A stretch of 64,000 nucleotides of DNA from Sclerurus mexicanus. Its lineage: Eukaryota; Chordata; Aves; Passeriformes; Furnariidae. The position numbers were made by a program, and so were the translations under genes. Location: the NCBI GenBank assembly GCA_013396755.1, contig VWZF01006064.1:207021-271020 (forward strand), in the 5' to 3' direction. Of the stretch, positions 24,201 to 39,200 are shown piece by piece; position 1 is the first letter of the stretch; each line of letters opens with the position of its first letter. The notes under the pieces are model-generated. The model ran no database searches, was not told where the DNA came from, and saw only the letters and a list, made by a program, of their open reading frames with translations.

Positions 24201-27200
24201 TATCCTCCAGGTGCAGTCCAGGTTGCTTGGATAATTCCCTGGGAAGCCTGGGCTCAGGAGCACTCCTTCCATCTCTTCGGCTGTCCCTCCACACTGGGCT
24301 GTAAAACCAACAGGGTTAATGGTCAGGATCCCTCAGGGGTCTCTCTGGAGGATGCTCATGGCCAGCTGTGTGGGAAATGAGGAAATTCAACGCTCAGAAG
24401 AAGGAAACCCTGCTCTGGAACTAACACAGAGGTGGCCAGGCACATTCCCAGAGCACATGTCCGTCTCCTGCCCTCTGGAGAGAAAAGCCTGGGCCCAGAG
24501 AGGCAGTTCTGGCAAGGCCAGAGGGACAGACAGATCTGGGCAGCAGGAGAGGAGCTGGACGCTGCTCTGGCCACAGAGCTTTATCAGCACTTGCACCAGC
24601 ACCTGCTTGAATTTTTAACTGCCTAAAAAATTCCTGTGAAGAAACAGTGATCTCTATTTTGACTCCAGTTACAGCGAATCCTTTTCCTCCTTACCTGCTC
24701 CACCTGCCAATCTCTGGGCAATTACTGACAAATATAGAACAGAGTGTTTGCACACTGAATTCCCTGCCACGAGGAGATCCAGAGATGACAGCCCAAAATA
24801 TGTTTACAAAAGGCAGCACATGAGATTTAAGCACAGGCAGCATCTTCTCATGCTTATCTGGGTGCCCTCCACCTGGCTACAGCCCCACCATCCACCCAGG
24901 TGGATGCTCTCCTAACACGTTCTGACAGCAAGACACAGACTCTTTGTCCAATATCTCATTACGTGTGTACTTGCTACTAACAAGGCTTCTCCCAGAAGAT
25001 TTCTCTTTCTTTTTCCTCCTAATGGCTCTTTAATAGAACTACTTCTAAATTATTTAGAAGTCGAGCATCTGGATGAAGTGGACCAGGAGCAAACCGGCAC
25101 ACTCGGCTGGGGAAGAGGGTTGTGCTCTGAGCAGGGGCACCAGCACAGCCAGGGCTCTGGCCAGGCTTTAGACCCATCAGTGCAGGATAAGCCAAGGGCA
25201 AAGAGCCCCAGGATGGGCAGCACGGGGTGCTGTGACACCCCAGATAACATGAGGGTCACTCACGATGACCCACACTTGGCTGCAGACGTGTTTATGCCTC
25301 TCTGGAGCTGGATGACCTTGTCCAGTGGAGTGTGAGGCAGCTGAGGGATAAGAAGAGACCGGGTGGGCATTTGTGCCCCCACCCGTGGTCCTGGCTGGCA
25401 CACAGACACCCCAGCTCAACCACGCTGGTGTCTGCAGCCTGACAGGGCCTCGTAGGCACAGCCCAGCCAGGCTGAACTGGGTGACTGGTACTGGTTAAAA
25501 GAAGAAAACTCGTAGTTTCTCAGCCAGATGGGAATATTGGGATCCTCCTCCATGCTGGGATCTCCCAGCTCTAGAGCTGAGCCGAAGGGCTTCTGATTTC
25601 TTTCAGAGCAGCTCCCAAGGGTGTGGGTCCTTTAGCTCAGTCATTCTCCTGTAAATGTCTCTCTATTTATTCCTGGCCTGCAGATCATCAGATAAAAGAA
25701 CTGTTAGCTCTTATAATTACTTTAAAGCAAAATGATGTAAGCTAGAACAGCAGGAGCCTGAAATAACTGTTAACTAAAGCTATTAAATGCATAAATGTCT
25801 CTCTCAGAGCTGCAAAATGTGCAACATGAATATTAAACATCTAGATTTGCTAAAAGCAAAAGAGTGAAAATAATCAAAAAGCTCCAGCAAGTTCCCTTTG
25901 CCTCTGTCCCTCTTCTCCTCGGGATCACTTGTTCCATGGTGGAAAGGGACTTCAGGTCTGAACACTCAGCAGCCTCATCCCTGAGGGTTTCAGGGGCAAA
26001 CAGCCACCTTGGCAAGTGACCTGTGCTCACAAGTGGTCACACAGGACCTGCTGGCCACCAGGGTGGGAACAGGGCACCAAAGGGCACAGCTGGGATATGG
26101 GGAGGGAACAGGCTCCAGTGACAGAAGCAGCTTTAGGGATATCAAGATGCATTTCATAAAAACAGCCCACAGCCTTCAGATGGGAAAAAAAACCCTCAAC
26201 CCGTGAAAACCAACCCACTTCCACCACTAAGAAACACCTGGTTTTCCCTTTTGAACAATTTGGTGTTGAGGAAGATTATTTTGTATTTCACATTTTCTAC
26301 TACAGCCACATTTTAAACATTCAAAATAAAGCACTACGGGCAGTCCCCGGGGACTTCTCTGTTGCAATTTCCCTGGCAACAAATGAGGATTTTTCCACAC
26401 TCTCTCTCCCTTCCAGAACAAACCTGAATTTCTCTAAATCAGCCCTTTAACTTGTATTGTTTTTAGGGAAGTGCTATAAATATCTGTCGGGTAGAGAGAG
26501 CATGAGTCCTACCGATGCAGAGCGGCGGAGGGTAATTCCAGCGGCGCACGGTGCCCGGCATGCAGGAAATGTGGGAATGGCCCTGCAGGGGAGGAAAGCA
26601 AGACATGGACTTGGGTGGCCCAGCATCCCAGGGGTCTGTTGGCACCCTCTTTGGTGGGCACTGTCCGTACCTGGAGGGCATAGCCTGGCTCACACTGGAA
26701 GGAGACGACGTCGTTCACCAAGTAGCGCTCCCCGATTTTCAGCCCGTTCCCAGGAACGGGGGGCTCCGGGCAGCTGGCCAGACCCACGGCTGTGGAGGGA
26801 AGAGGCGTGAGTGCTCCAGGGAGCAGGGATGTGATTCCCGCTCCTCCCGCCTCCAACACAGACCCCGATTCTTCGCCTCACCCCATTCCCCTGGTCACCA
26901 ACCACCACCACGCGCCGAGTGGGGACGCCCCGTGCCCTTTGGATCCTCCGTGGGCAGCCCTGACTGTGCAGCATTCCCGTGTTACGGGGCACATCCAGGA
27001 CCCAGACGTATTCACTCACTGCAGCACACGTTTCTTTTCATGCACACGAGTATCACGAATCACTTTGTGCCTGCAACTGCGTGTGCCTCTGCCAGCCAGG
27101 CTGTGCCCGGCAGAGCCGGGAGAGGGTGCAGAAGATCAGGGGCGCACGGACTGTGTTGTAATTTGCCCCTTTCTGGGCAGAAGCAGCTCAGCTCCAATCT

Positions 27201-30200
27201 CCGACCCTTTCCCTCCTGTTTCCCTTTACAGCCCGAATTTACCAGGGCACACGAGCGTGGCTGGTCCTTGGCAGCGCCTGCAGAACAGCCTACAAGGTCT
27301 CATTCGACCCCACTCCCATCCCAGCTACCTCTGCAACCGGGAATATCCTGCTGCAAACCCAAGGAGCAGCCCCCGAGGTCGCGTATTGGGTGACGAGCCC
27401 TCCTTTGCACAGCCCTCCTTCCCTCATCTCCCCTTCCCTCTGAAACACCACAGGGAGATGGAACGGAGCCTGAGGGCACCTCACACCCGCCTCCAGCACC
27501 TCCCTTGCTCTATGACCTTCTGCATCTCTGCGAGGGCTGATGCTCTGCCTCAACCCCGCAGAGCCGCCAGCAGAGGGAAAATCAAAGAGAAAGGAGACAG
27601 GAGAGGCTGAGTCTCCTCCTGAAAGCCCAGTCACGCTTCCCAGCAAGGGAACATGTGTTCCCTCCTCGCACATGGATGTACTGCTTGACCTTCAGAGAGG
27701 CAGGAGAGAAAATAGCTTTAAATAACTTCCCGTTCAGATCAGTGGGCACCGAGTCCCACTCAGTCCTAAATTGTTCTTGCTCTGCTCTGACTCGGAGCAT
27801 GTAGAGATAAGAGCTTTGCTCGAGTAACCAGAGAGGGAGAAAGGGGAGGAAGACTCTGGTGTTTCAGCTCATCTCTCCCAACTTCCTTGCAGCAGCTCTA
27901 ATGAACACAGACAAAACCTGGGGCTCAGGCCTGGGAGATTCCAGTGGTGCAAGCAAAGCGAAAAAACCACACTATTTCCAGCTGCCCTGAAAAGCAACAC
28001 CTATTAATTTCTTCAGCAAAGGGAACAAGCAAGGCTGATAATGCCCAGCCTCAGGAACAACCTGCACCTGAGTGGTGCAGGGGGGTAACACGGCGCTCAA
28101 AGAACTTCCTGACTGGAGTGGAGATGGAGAAGAAACAGAGTGGCAGCCAGAGAGTTTCTAACCCAACATCCATTTGTGCAGCTCCCGGTCCCCAGCCTTG
28201 CTCGGCTCAATAATCAACAGGGTTTCACTCTAAAGCCAGTAAACCCTGGAAGGTTTAGTACTCCTTGGCCTCTAAAACACAGTCTGCGGGCAAACAGCTG
28301 TGACATTGCACATGATCCCAGCCTGGTTGGGCTTGGGAGGGACTTTAGAGCCCATCCAGTGCCACCCCTGCTGTGGGCAGGGACACCTTGCACCAGCCCA
28401 GGTTGCTCCAGCCTGCCCACCAACACTCCCAGGGACGGGGCAGCCACAGCAAGATTTCTGTGCACACTCTCCAAAACGGAATGCGCCTTCAAACCTATTT
28501 GTTGCTTGAGGGAAAAAAAACACCAAACCCGAAACCAAAACGCAACCCTCCAGCAGAACACTGGTTGGCTTCGGAGGGAGCCAAGCTTTGTGCTCAGAGC
28601 CAATTACCAGGCACAGTGTCCAGCAAGAGCCAGCTCTGTCTGCATCGCCCCAGGGCAGACTGGCAGCGCAGACACAGCCGTGCCCGCATCTCTCACCGCC
28701 TCAGCAGCAGCACCAGCACCACGGGACATGGGCAGAGCAGTCCCTGGGAGCTGCAGGAGTGCCAGCGTGGCTGCCAGCCCTGTCACAGAAGGGACTGCAA
28801 CCCTGTCACGCAGGAGCCCGCTCGCTCTCCTGCCTAAACATCCCTGTGGATGAGCTGAGCAGGGCTGGGAGCCGCCCCTTCCACACCACGATTCAAAGGA
28901 GACAACCACAGAACACCCTCAGCTGGAAGGGACCCCCGAGCATCACCCACCCAACTCCTGGCTCAGCACAGGACACCCCAAAAACCCTACTGCTTGAGGA
29001 GGGAATGACAGAGTGAGGTGACAGCCCCCACCAGGGTGACCCAGCGCAGCTTGGCTGGCACACACCTTTCCCGAGCAGACATCTGCTCCCATGGCAGGGA
29101 TCAGACACGGGGGGAGAAGGGATTTTTGGCAATCCTATCCAAACCTGACAGCTCTTTCCCGAGAGATTCTCCGCCCTGCCACGTCTTCCAGCTTCAGTCG
29201 GGTTTGTTCTCTTAGCACTGAGGGTTTCCTTTTTTGAATTATATTCTCTATATATCCCCATATACAAGCATGTTCTTGGGGCTGTATTCCCGAAAACCTG
29301 CCATGAGACCTGCTGGAGGCAAAGTGCAGGGTGTTGGTATAACCCCAAACCAGGAACCCCCTGAACTGCCCAACACCATCACACAGTGGGTGGGGTTGGA
29401 GGGGACCCTAAAGACCATCTGGTTTCAACCTCCAAAAGAGGAGAAGAAAGGAGAGGGTGCCCACGCTTTGGGCAGTGCCTCCTTTGGGACATGACCTCAA
29501 AGCTTCCCGTTTAGCTCATGCCAACGTGCCTCCCTCAGCTGGAGACTGCAAAAGGAGCACGGTCGGGCATTTGACCAATGCAATGGAAATGGTGCTGTCC
29601 AGAGCCTGGACGTGGCACACAAAGAGGGGCCACGCCTGAGACGAGCTGACCTGGATCCAGGGGGTGCCCTGGTAACCATGGCACTGATGGTGTCCAGCAG
29701 ATGGGGGAGGTGGTTGCCCCCCAACACCCCTTAGACAGCACCCAAAGTACCCTGGTTTGCACCCCATGGCGTGAGAAAGACATTGGTAACGTGGCCTGAG
29801 TTCAGCAGAGGGCTCAGCAACCCCCCCCGGGATCGAAGGCTGCCCAGGGAGTTTGTGCAGCTCCATCCTTGGAGCCCTTCCAAGCAGAGGCTGCAGAAAG
29901 GTGTGTAAAGCAAGTTATTTGGTTTTACCTCCTCTCAGACCCTGCTCTCCCTGGGAGGTTCCATGAGATGACCTCTGAGGGCCCTTCCAGCCAGGGTTTT
30001 CGTAGGAAGACGTGCCCAGCCCTGCCTGCTGTTTCCAACACTGGCTGCGAAGAGCGGGCAGGCCCTGCCAGCCCCTGGCATTTCAGGCTCTTCCCCAGCA
30101 AAGATCACAGCCCTGTGCTGGACACACCAACTCTCCATGAATTTTTCATCCTTCAGCCTCCAGGTCTCCTCCTGTGCGACCAACGCACCAACAAACCGGT

Positions 30201-33200
30201 GCTACCAAGAGCACAGGCAGCACGAAGAGGGTCAGCCCATGACCCCATGTCTCCTCTGCCACATCCACTGTGCAGTTAAGACCCCCCTGGGCAGGCTGAG
30301 AGCAGGGAAGCTCAGCAGCCCCTTCTCCACCGAGCAGCTCCCGCTTGGACGAGGCGGCAGCTCCACGAGCATCTCCCCGCGGCTCAGACGAACCGGGAGA
30401 TCAAGGCTGGGCTGCTCTTACTTTTGTATTCCAGGTGAAAGCCGGCAGCGGAGACGCTGATATCCGAGTAGAAATGCAGATAGAGCTGGTTTGAAGTGCT
30501 GTTCAGCAGCGCAGGCACCGTAGTCCCTGCGAAAACAAGAGGTGCACAAAGGCGGTGAAGAGGATCTTTCTCCTCCTCCGTGTCCTCGGAGATTTGCTGC
30601 AGGAGAGGCTGAGAACAGAAAGTCCTTTAACTTAACAAGCTCCCTAGGTTTTGATCAGGTTCTAATGAGGCCAATTGAGAAATACCCAGGGCCTCTCTGC
30701 AATGGCCTCTTCAGCGTCAACTGCCTCTGAAGTTTCACCACTGACAGGCAAAAAGCATCAAGAAGGGAAGCGGGGATGAGAAACAGCGTGGGTGGAGCAC
30801 AGGTCCTCTGGCAAGTCCAGATTCCTTCTCCTGCCTCGTTCCCTGGAAGCTGCTGCGGCACCAGGACAAGGCAGTCCCATCCCACACCCTGCTGGTCTTC
30901 ACCCACAACCCCTCCCAACCTCAAAGCACCTGGAGCACATTTGCTCCTTAAACAAGCAAGAATTGGGACCCTTGTTCTGCAAGTGGCTCTGAATTGAAAG
31001 CTTTACAAAGCTGGCTCCTCCCTGCTCTGCTGAAAGCCAAACACAGCTGTTTTGTAGCCCTTCATGCCTTTTGGTGGCCACCAGCCAGGTGAGGTCACCC
31101 TGCCAGGTGTGGTGGTCTGAGCTCACCCCACACAACCCAGCAGCGCTGTGGGAACTCCCAGTTCCAAGCTGGGAGACGAAACCCCCCGGGTTTGTGGCTG
31201 AGGCTCCCGGCCAGTGCTTTCCTCAGGAAGAGAGTGTTCAAATTCCCAGTTCAACAAAGCCCCTGATGCCCTTTAAGCACAGGCTTCAATCTGTGCTGAG
31301 CTTTTAAAGCACTTAAGCCTAAGCTTGGTTTTATGACCTGAAGGGAAGGAGATGTGAACTGCTGGGCTGGGCTGATGCTGAGCACGTACCAGAGAAACTC
31401 CCCAGCATGGTGGCTGTGTTATCCCCTCCATCAAACACTTCCAGGGAATCCCAGTTCTGCTCAGTAACAAAACTGATCACCTGGATCTGCAGAGAGAGGG
31501 AAGCAAAAAAAGAAAAGGGAATAACAGGACAATTCCTGCAATAACGGTAACAAGTTAAATTCATATCAGTTAAAGGGGCACTAATCAAGGTACCACAAGC
31601 CCTGGGCTGTTGTTATTTCTCTGGGCTGCTCCAAAAAAAACTTATCCAGCTCTTTTCCCTCAAACTCCAGCCTCCTGTAGCAGGAACGTTGTTTCCTGCT
31701 GCTGCTACCAAGAGACAGCTCCTGCAGCTGCACAGCTCATGGACAGCTGCTGAGAATCCCAGCCTTTTCTTCCCATGTTTTGAGAAATCCCTGAAGACTT
31801 CCAGCCCTTGCAAATGAAAGCAACCCCCAGCAACCCACGAGCTAAAATAAAACCAAAAAACCTACATTAAACAAGGGGATTTTTATTTTTTTTTCCCCAA
31901 TCCAATCAAGTTTCTGCCTTTGCCTTTTTTTCTCAGCTTTTAGTTGAATCACTCGAGCTGCATTTTCAAATCCCACCTTTCCCTGCCATGGCCCACAAGG
32001 TTTGGAGGCTTTAGGAAGCCACTCGACTCCATAAGTTAGAACATCAACACGACCCTCAAATGAGCAACATCGTGAGAGCTGAGGAATCTGCCTTTGCGCT
32101 GGAAAGCAGCTCACCCTTGAGCAAAGATCCCCATGAAAGCGCCCAGATTTGTTTGCCACGATTTCCATGACAAAGACTGTGCCTTTATTCCTCAGAACTG
32201 GGGGTTCAAAGCGCTCAGTGTGCCACTGAAAACACGGGCTGCGCTGTAAATCCAGTTCGGTGACCTGGCTGAGGGAGTGAGACAGCAAAGCTGAGACAAA
32301 GCCAAGGGTAATTGGGGAAAAAACCAGCTTTAATCCATAAACTCTGGATGAAATTCTCAAACACTGGGTGCCTCGAACTAAACTGCGAGACCAGCAGCCC
32401 AAAAGGGCCCCTTGAAGACAAAGCAGGAGCATGAATAATTTGGGCAAGGAGAGTGCTGGGACTTTGGTAATTTGGGTGAGATTTCCCTCCTCATGTACTG
32501 CAAAGCCTCAGCTCTTCCAGATCTCTTGGGATGAAGAATTCCCACTAATCCTAATGGGTCTGTTTGGAATGCTGGCAGCACGGAGCCCAGCAGGACACGC
32601 TCCCTGCCCAGAACAGTGAGGAGAGTTCGGTGCCCTCAAATCCCAGCTCCCCACGCGTGCACACACACGGACATGACCCTGGGAACCCTTTTCCCCCACA
32701 ATCTTATTCCCTGGTTTACTCACCCACCCCAAAGCCCCCCCTTTCTCTGCCCCACGGACCCTCAAACGCAGCAGAGCCATTTAAAATAAAACAGCGAACA
32801 AAATCAAACCCCATTATTGCAGCGGTTTTAACCTTTTCCCTCTTTGATTTTTTATGAATAATAGAACAGGCTCTAAAGTTCCTCCCAAGGATTTCTAACC
32901 AAAAAGCCAGTGGAGTTCACGTGGCAGGAACTGCCGTGGCCCCCACGGAGCCCTCACTGGTCACACTGGCCAAGCCATCCCTCCCTCCCTGCCTCATTAC
33001 ACCCCGTTGTGATTCCCATTATTGACAGTGTATTGAGAATGAGCATTTTGTTTGCTCTTACACTTCCTAAATTATTTATTCTCCTCCCCCAACTTAACGG
33101 AATAAACATTTTTAAGGTCCTAATTCTAGTCTGACATGTGGATTCACAAGGGATCTGCATCTATTTACTGCCATGTATATAAATTAATTCACTCAGGAAG

Positions 33201-36200
33201 GTTTGCTGTGGGAATGAATAATTCATGGCAGAAGTGCCAGCTCATACTCTGATTACATAAAAATCCTGCAAGTGAGTCTCTGCTACCAAGAAAGCTTTAA
33301 TTTCACCTCCTCCCCTGATTTACAGTTGTTTAACCTTTAATTGTTGTACAAAACGAGGGTAAACTGATGCTTAAATTAGTATCTAACAGACAAGAGCAGG
33401 ACCAGGGAAGCGGGGCAGGTTCAGCTCCGTCACCTCACAGTGAAATATTCCATCCTGATATCCAACCCCAACTTCCCCTCTTTCCAGGTGTTCCAGGGGA
33501 AGGGGTCACGCTGAAGGACCAGGGTCCTGCTCTTCACCAAAACCCTCCCAGCCCAGACCTGGGAACTGGTAGAGCAAAACCACAAAACACATTCTGTGTC
33601 AGACCCCAAAATATCCACTGTCCTTGCACAAAATCCCAGCCAGCAGGAAAAGGATGAAAAATAAAACAATTAAAAAAACCCCAAACCCCAGAATAACCCC
33701 CTCAATAAAAAACAAAGCCCCCAACCCTTTAAACCACATTGCCATTAAACTTCCCAGTTTGACACGAGAGCTGTGTTGGCACAACCCAAAGGTGAGGAAC
33801 AAGTCCTTCAGAATAAAGCCAGGCTTAACACCCTGCTGTAATTCCTGCTTCCCTCTAGGCTCAGCTGAGAGGGATTTGGAAGGGGCATGAGGGTGGTGAA
33901 GGGCACAGAGAGGGATTTACAAAGCTCTAAAAATTAAGTGAATTGTCACCTCCCCAGCCCAGCACTCCCCAGAAATTTGCAAGCTCTTGAGCCAGAAGTC
34001 ATTTTGGGGGGTTGAAAATGGCTAAAATTCCAAATGAACAGGAGAGCGTGGGCAGCGAGCTCTGAGGCTCTGCAAAACCCTGTTTTAAATGGCTTAAAAG
34101 CAGAGAGAAGAGGAAAAATTGCCAGACTGGACACAACAAAAGCCTGGCAGAGGGTTCAAAATATCAGCCCAGGTTTCTCTGTGATGCTCCCAGTGCTGCT
34201 CCCCCCGGCTGGGCCAGCCCCAGAGCCAGGGTCAGGTTTGGCTCTGGGTTATGATGGTCAGAATTCCCAGGAAAGAATTCCTGGCTGGGAGAGCTGAGCT
34301 GCTGTTTCAATAAACGTGTGGAGAGAAGAGGGGCAGCGAGGGAGGATCCCCTGCAAATCCATTAACAGAAACACCTCAGAGAAATACAAGCACTTAATGA
34401 ACAAACCCCTCGCACAGCGATGCAAAGGAGAGGAAAGGAACCCTGAGATAAGGAGCCCTGTGGAGGGAATGAACCCACTCAAGAATCCACCTCCTGGGTC
34501 GCCCAGTGCCAGGCTCGCTGAGGACACGGCACTGGGTGCTCAGCAGGGCCTTCAGCTCAGCCTTGGTCTCTGATGTTGGCTTTAATTCCCCACATCCTCC
34601 TGCTGGCTGCACAGGAACGATAAGGACCCACAAAGAGACCTGAGGAGGGAGCTCCCTTGCCTGCAGACGAGGAGCACTGAGGCTCCCAACAGCCCCGTTA
34701 GAGCATGAGGAACATCTACACCCCCAAACACCCGCAGGGGTTTGGGACACCAGCTCAGGCTGGTCTCCAGGAGGCAAAAATCCATTGAGACCATGTCCTG
34801 AGCTGGGAGGGACTCCCAAGGACCATCCAGTGCAACCCCTGGCCCTGCACAGACACCCCAACAATCCCACCCTGTCCCTCAGAGCATCATCCAAACCCCC
34901 CTGGAGCTGTGGCAGCCTTGGGGCCGTGCCCACTGCCCTTGGCAGCCTGGGCAGTGCCCACCACCCTCTGGGGGAAGAATCCAACCTAACCCTGCCCTGG
35001 CACAACTCCAGCTGGTCCCTGGGTGGTGTCCCTGCTCACAGAGAACACACATCAGCCTTTGCCCATTTTGGCCGTCCCCGTGTAAAGGAATAAAGATCCG
35101 ATTCCAGAGAATTCCACATTCAGCCCATCTCCTTCCCGTGGGCAGCAGTGACTTTGTAAGCGGCCCCTGGAAGCGCAGCAGCCCCTGTTTGCTCCCCGTG
35201 TGCAGCCAGAGCTGCGGGCACCGTACCTGGATCCCTGCCCCTTCGGGGACTGTGATCTTCCACACGCAGTTGAGGCTGTTCAGGTAGGGCTCAGGGAACC
35301 CAGGGGACAGGATGGTCCCCTTGCGCTCCGTCAGGTTCCCACCACACGGCACTGGAACAAGGAAAGGGCTGCTTGAGAGTGGAAGGAATGGGCTTTATAA
35401 TGAACACAGTTTTAAACCAGCCACCCACGGGCAAAAGAAACCCCCGAGCACTGGCTCGTGATTTAAGGACAATATTGGTCTTAATAATCCTTTATTTGGT
35501 AAATCTCTCATGTAATTCTGACCCGGGCAGCGCGTAGCCCTCGGGGGTGGGGGGGACACACCGGCCACGAGGCTGATCCTCCAGGAACTGCTCTCCTCCA
35601 GAGGAGGGGAGAGCAGCTTTCAGACAGCTCTGATTTAGTCTGGATGCTGTCCCACCTCCCACAAAGACTACTGGATCAAAAGAACCATTCCCTGGAATCT
35701 GAGGTTCAATTGTCCTTGTTCAGAGGCACGGTGGGGCTTTTCAATGCAACACAGAATCCCAGCATGGTTTGGGTTGGGAGGGACCCTAAAGTCCATCTCA
35801 TTCCAACTCCCCTGCCATGGGCAGGGACACCTTCCACAAGCCCAGGTTGCTCCAAGCCCTGTCCAACCTGGCCTGGGACACTTCCAGGGACAGGGCAGCC
35901 ACAGCTCTCTGGGCAGGCTGTAAGAGGCACGAAAGAGGGTTTTTACGTTTCATCAGTGGTTTGCTTTGCTGTTGATATCAGGTTGTATATTTTCCATAGA
36001 ATCACAGAACATGCTGAGCTGGAAGGGCCCCACAAGGACGGCCAAAGCCCAACTCTTGCCCTTTCCCAGGATAACCCCAACCCCATAATTCCAACCAACA
36101 AGCTGTTCCTGCCTTGCCCCCCCCAAAGGTCACCTACCCACACAGGTGGGCACGGACACGTTCCACTGTGCCAGGGCCCCGGGCATGGTGAGGCACTCGA

Positions 36201-39200
36201 TGGTGGGAGAGCCGTGGAGGGCATAACCAGGGCTGCATTCGAACCTCACCACGGCCCCCACGGCGAAGTCGCTGCCCATGCGCCGGCCGTGCCGCGGCTC
36301 CGGCACCGAGCTGCACTGCGTGGCACTGGTCCTGGGCACGGCTGGGGACAGCAGGGGCCAGGGGGAAGGGAGAGAGACACAAAACAGGGTCAGAACTCAT
36401 GTTTTGGATGTGTCAAGGGCTGTTAAAGGTGAGGCAGAAACGTGGTTGCAACCAAACCGCGAAGGGATCCAAATGGAATCTGAACAGGAGCACTGGGAAG
36501 AGAAAGAATAACAGAATCACAGAATATCCTGAGCTGGAAGGGACCCCCAAGGACCATCCAGTCCAACTCCTGATCCTGCATAGACACCCCAACAATCCCA
36601 CCCTGTCCCTCAGAGGATCACCCAAACCCTCCTGGAGCTCTGGCAGCCTTGGGGCTGTGCCCACTGCCCTGGGGAGCCTGGGCAGTGCCCACCACCCTCT
36701 GGGGGAGAACTTTTTCCCGAGATCCAACATAACCTTTCCCTGACACAACTCCAGCTGGTCCCTGGGTGCTGTCCCTGGTCCCCACAGGGATGAGAGACCA
36801 ATGCCTGCCCATACTACTCCAGGTTCTGTCAACTCAAGTGATACAAATCCAAGGGATTCAATTCCAGTGTTCCAAAACCAAGTGGACGTGGCTCTTCCTG
36901 ATATGATTTACTGGGCATGGGGGCACTCGGTGGAAGGTTGGACTCGATGATCTCAGAAGTCTTTTCCAACCTTAATGATCTCATGGTTCTATACTTGAAA
37001 TGAAAGCAGCTGGGACAGACAGAACCCCACGTGCTGCCTCCCTCCAGAAAACTTCTCATCTCCGCAGAGGGTCAGGAAAACCAAAGCATTTGGCAGTGAC
37101 TTCCCAAAAAGTTGGGAATGCCAGAGCCTCAGTGGGAAACCCTCCGGGCTTCTCAGCTCCCTCAGCCTCGTGGCTGTAAAGGACAGCAATTTTAAAGAAT
37201 CTTCTTAGCACAAGAGAGAAGAGGGGGATTTAAGCTGTGATGTTTTCAAGCAACTGCTGGAATTGCCGGCATTCCTGTTGAGTCCTGGAGATTACAGTCC
37301 AAGGAAGAAACGAGTCTGGCAGGTAAGTGACAGGAGAAACTAATCCAAAAAAGGTCTATGACTGAGGAAGAATTGAATTAATGTTTTTCTCTGAGTTGCT
37401 TTACATTTGTTAGTGTCTAATTGATAAGAGCCTGGCCAGGCAGATCTGAACCAGGGCTGGCCCTTTCTTTTCCTCTTGGTTTCCGTAGAGCGTGCAGCTC
37501 TTGCAGGAGGGAGGAGGAAATCTTTCCTGATTTCATCAGAACCTTTGCTTTGCTGACCTCTTCAAAGATTACAATCGGACCCACAGCCGTTTTACAATAA
37601 TTAGGCTGAAATTCAAGGGAACAGCTCTCTGGATACTCCAAAATCCAAACCACGTTTCACTTCACCCCCTGGGGAAGGCTCAGGTCACGCCGTTGCCTGG
37701 CCCCACTTTGCAGCAGAAGCTTTTGGCTACCACAGACAACTCCAGGGAGCACGTGGGGGAGAAATTCCTCCTGTTTTCCCACTGTTCTGTTCATCACTTT
37801 CTATTTCCTCCCATAAAATCCCTAAGTGGGGCTCGCCCAACGCAGCACAAGCTGTTACTGAAGGGATCAAGGGGCAAGAGTTTGACAGCAGGAACCCTAA
37901 GCCTGTGACACGCACCGAGGGAGGATTTCAGAGCTGCCAGACAAGATTTCAGCTGCTTACACCCAGAAATGTGTTAAAAAGCCACTGGGAAAAATTGCTG
38001 GGGGATAAATCTCCCAATTCCCTGTGTAACTCGGGGCATGACTCAGTGAGATAGTCCTGATACTAATCCTGGGCTGAGGCTGAGTGGGAATGAAAGGTCT
38101 GAATACAAAGTACCTACAGGAGCCAGACAGTCCTGCCAGATCACTGCTCCCAAAATAACCCTCATCCCCTGGGACAGCTCCCGTTCAGCACCCACAGACA
38201 CCAGAAGCTTTCAGGACACTTTGGGCCATCCCCGTGTTCGTGACTGTCACCTCGGGACCAACACGAGGACACCTCCAGAACTAACCGTGCTCACCTTGGT
38301 AGACAAAGTGAAAACCCTTGGCCGTGGCTTGGCCCTTGGAGCTGAATTTGATGAGGATCTGGTTGGTGGTAGCCAAGGGCAAGGATTCACCTGCATGGGG
38401 ACACAGGCAAAGAGGAGACGGAGACGGCAGCGGGATGAACCCAGTGGGGGCTCGGTGTCAGGCTGGGGTTTGCAGCAGCTCCAGGGCCACCTTTCCTACC
38501 TGTGTGAGAGCCCGAGAGGGAGCTGAGGAGCCGGGAGTGCTGGTTGGGGCCATCGTGCACCTCCACCACGTCGTTGAGCGCCGTCTGGAAGAAGGCGAAT
38601 TGCCCGAAGACCACTGGGGAGAGACGGAGTGGTGGTGGCACGGTGATGCCCCTCTGCTGTCCCACCGCCACCCCCACCACCGTTCCACACAGCCGGGAGG
38701 TGTTTCCATAGAACCACGGGATCACGGGATCCCAGAGGCGGCACCAGCCTCCCTGGCTCTCGCCACGCCACTTTCCCACCGGTTCCCAGGCCAAAGGGGA
38801 ATCTCTGACTTGTCCATCTCCCTGCCTGCACCACACGAGGTTTCGAGTCCCACCACGCCAGAATTATTCTTACTGTTTGTCTGGAAGCTCTGGCAGGAAA
38901 CAGGCTGCCCTCGGGTCAGGCACTGTACAAAACCTGGACTGAAGAACAGTCCCTGCCTCGAGGAACTTCATTCCCAGATGGAATGTCTCCGCTCAGGGAG
39001 GATGCTTGGGAGAGAGGACATTCAGGATTTTGTTGACATTCAGTCCCAAACCTGCTTACAGAGCCTGCTAATGAGGGTGCTCTGGTCTCACTGCCTCCAG
39101 TAGGTGTATTTTTATTGATTTAGGACTATTATCACTGTTATTACTATTATTGCTGTATTTTATTACCATAATTATAATTATATTTTAAAGGATTCTGTTC

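Noticed and set aside
26551..27393. 280-residue open frame on the plus strand
   Set aside because: It overlaps sushi 11 in antisense and then GC-rich intron; low-complexity composition, no domain.
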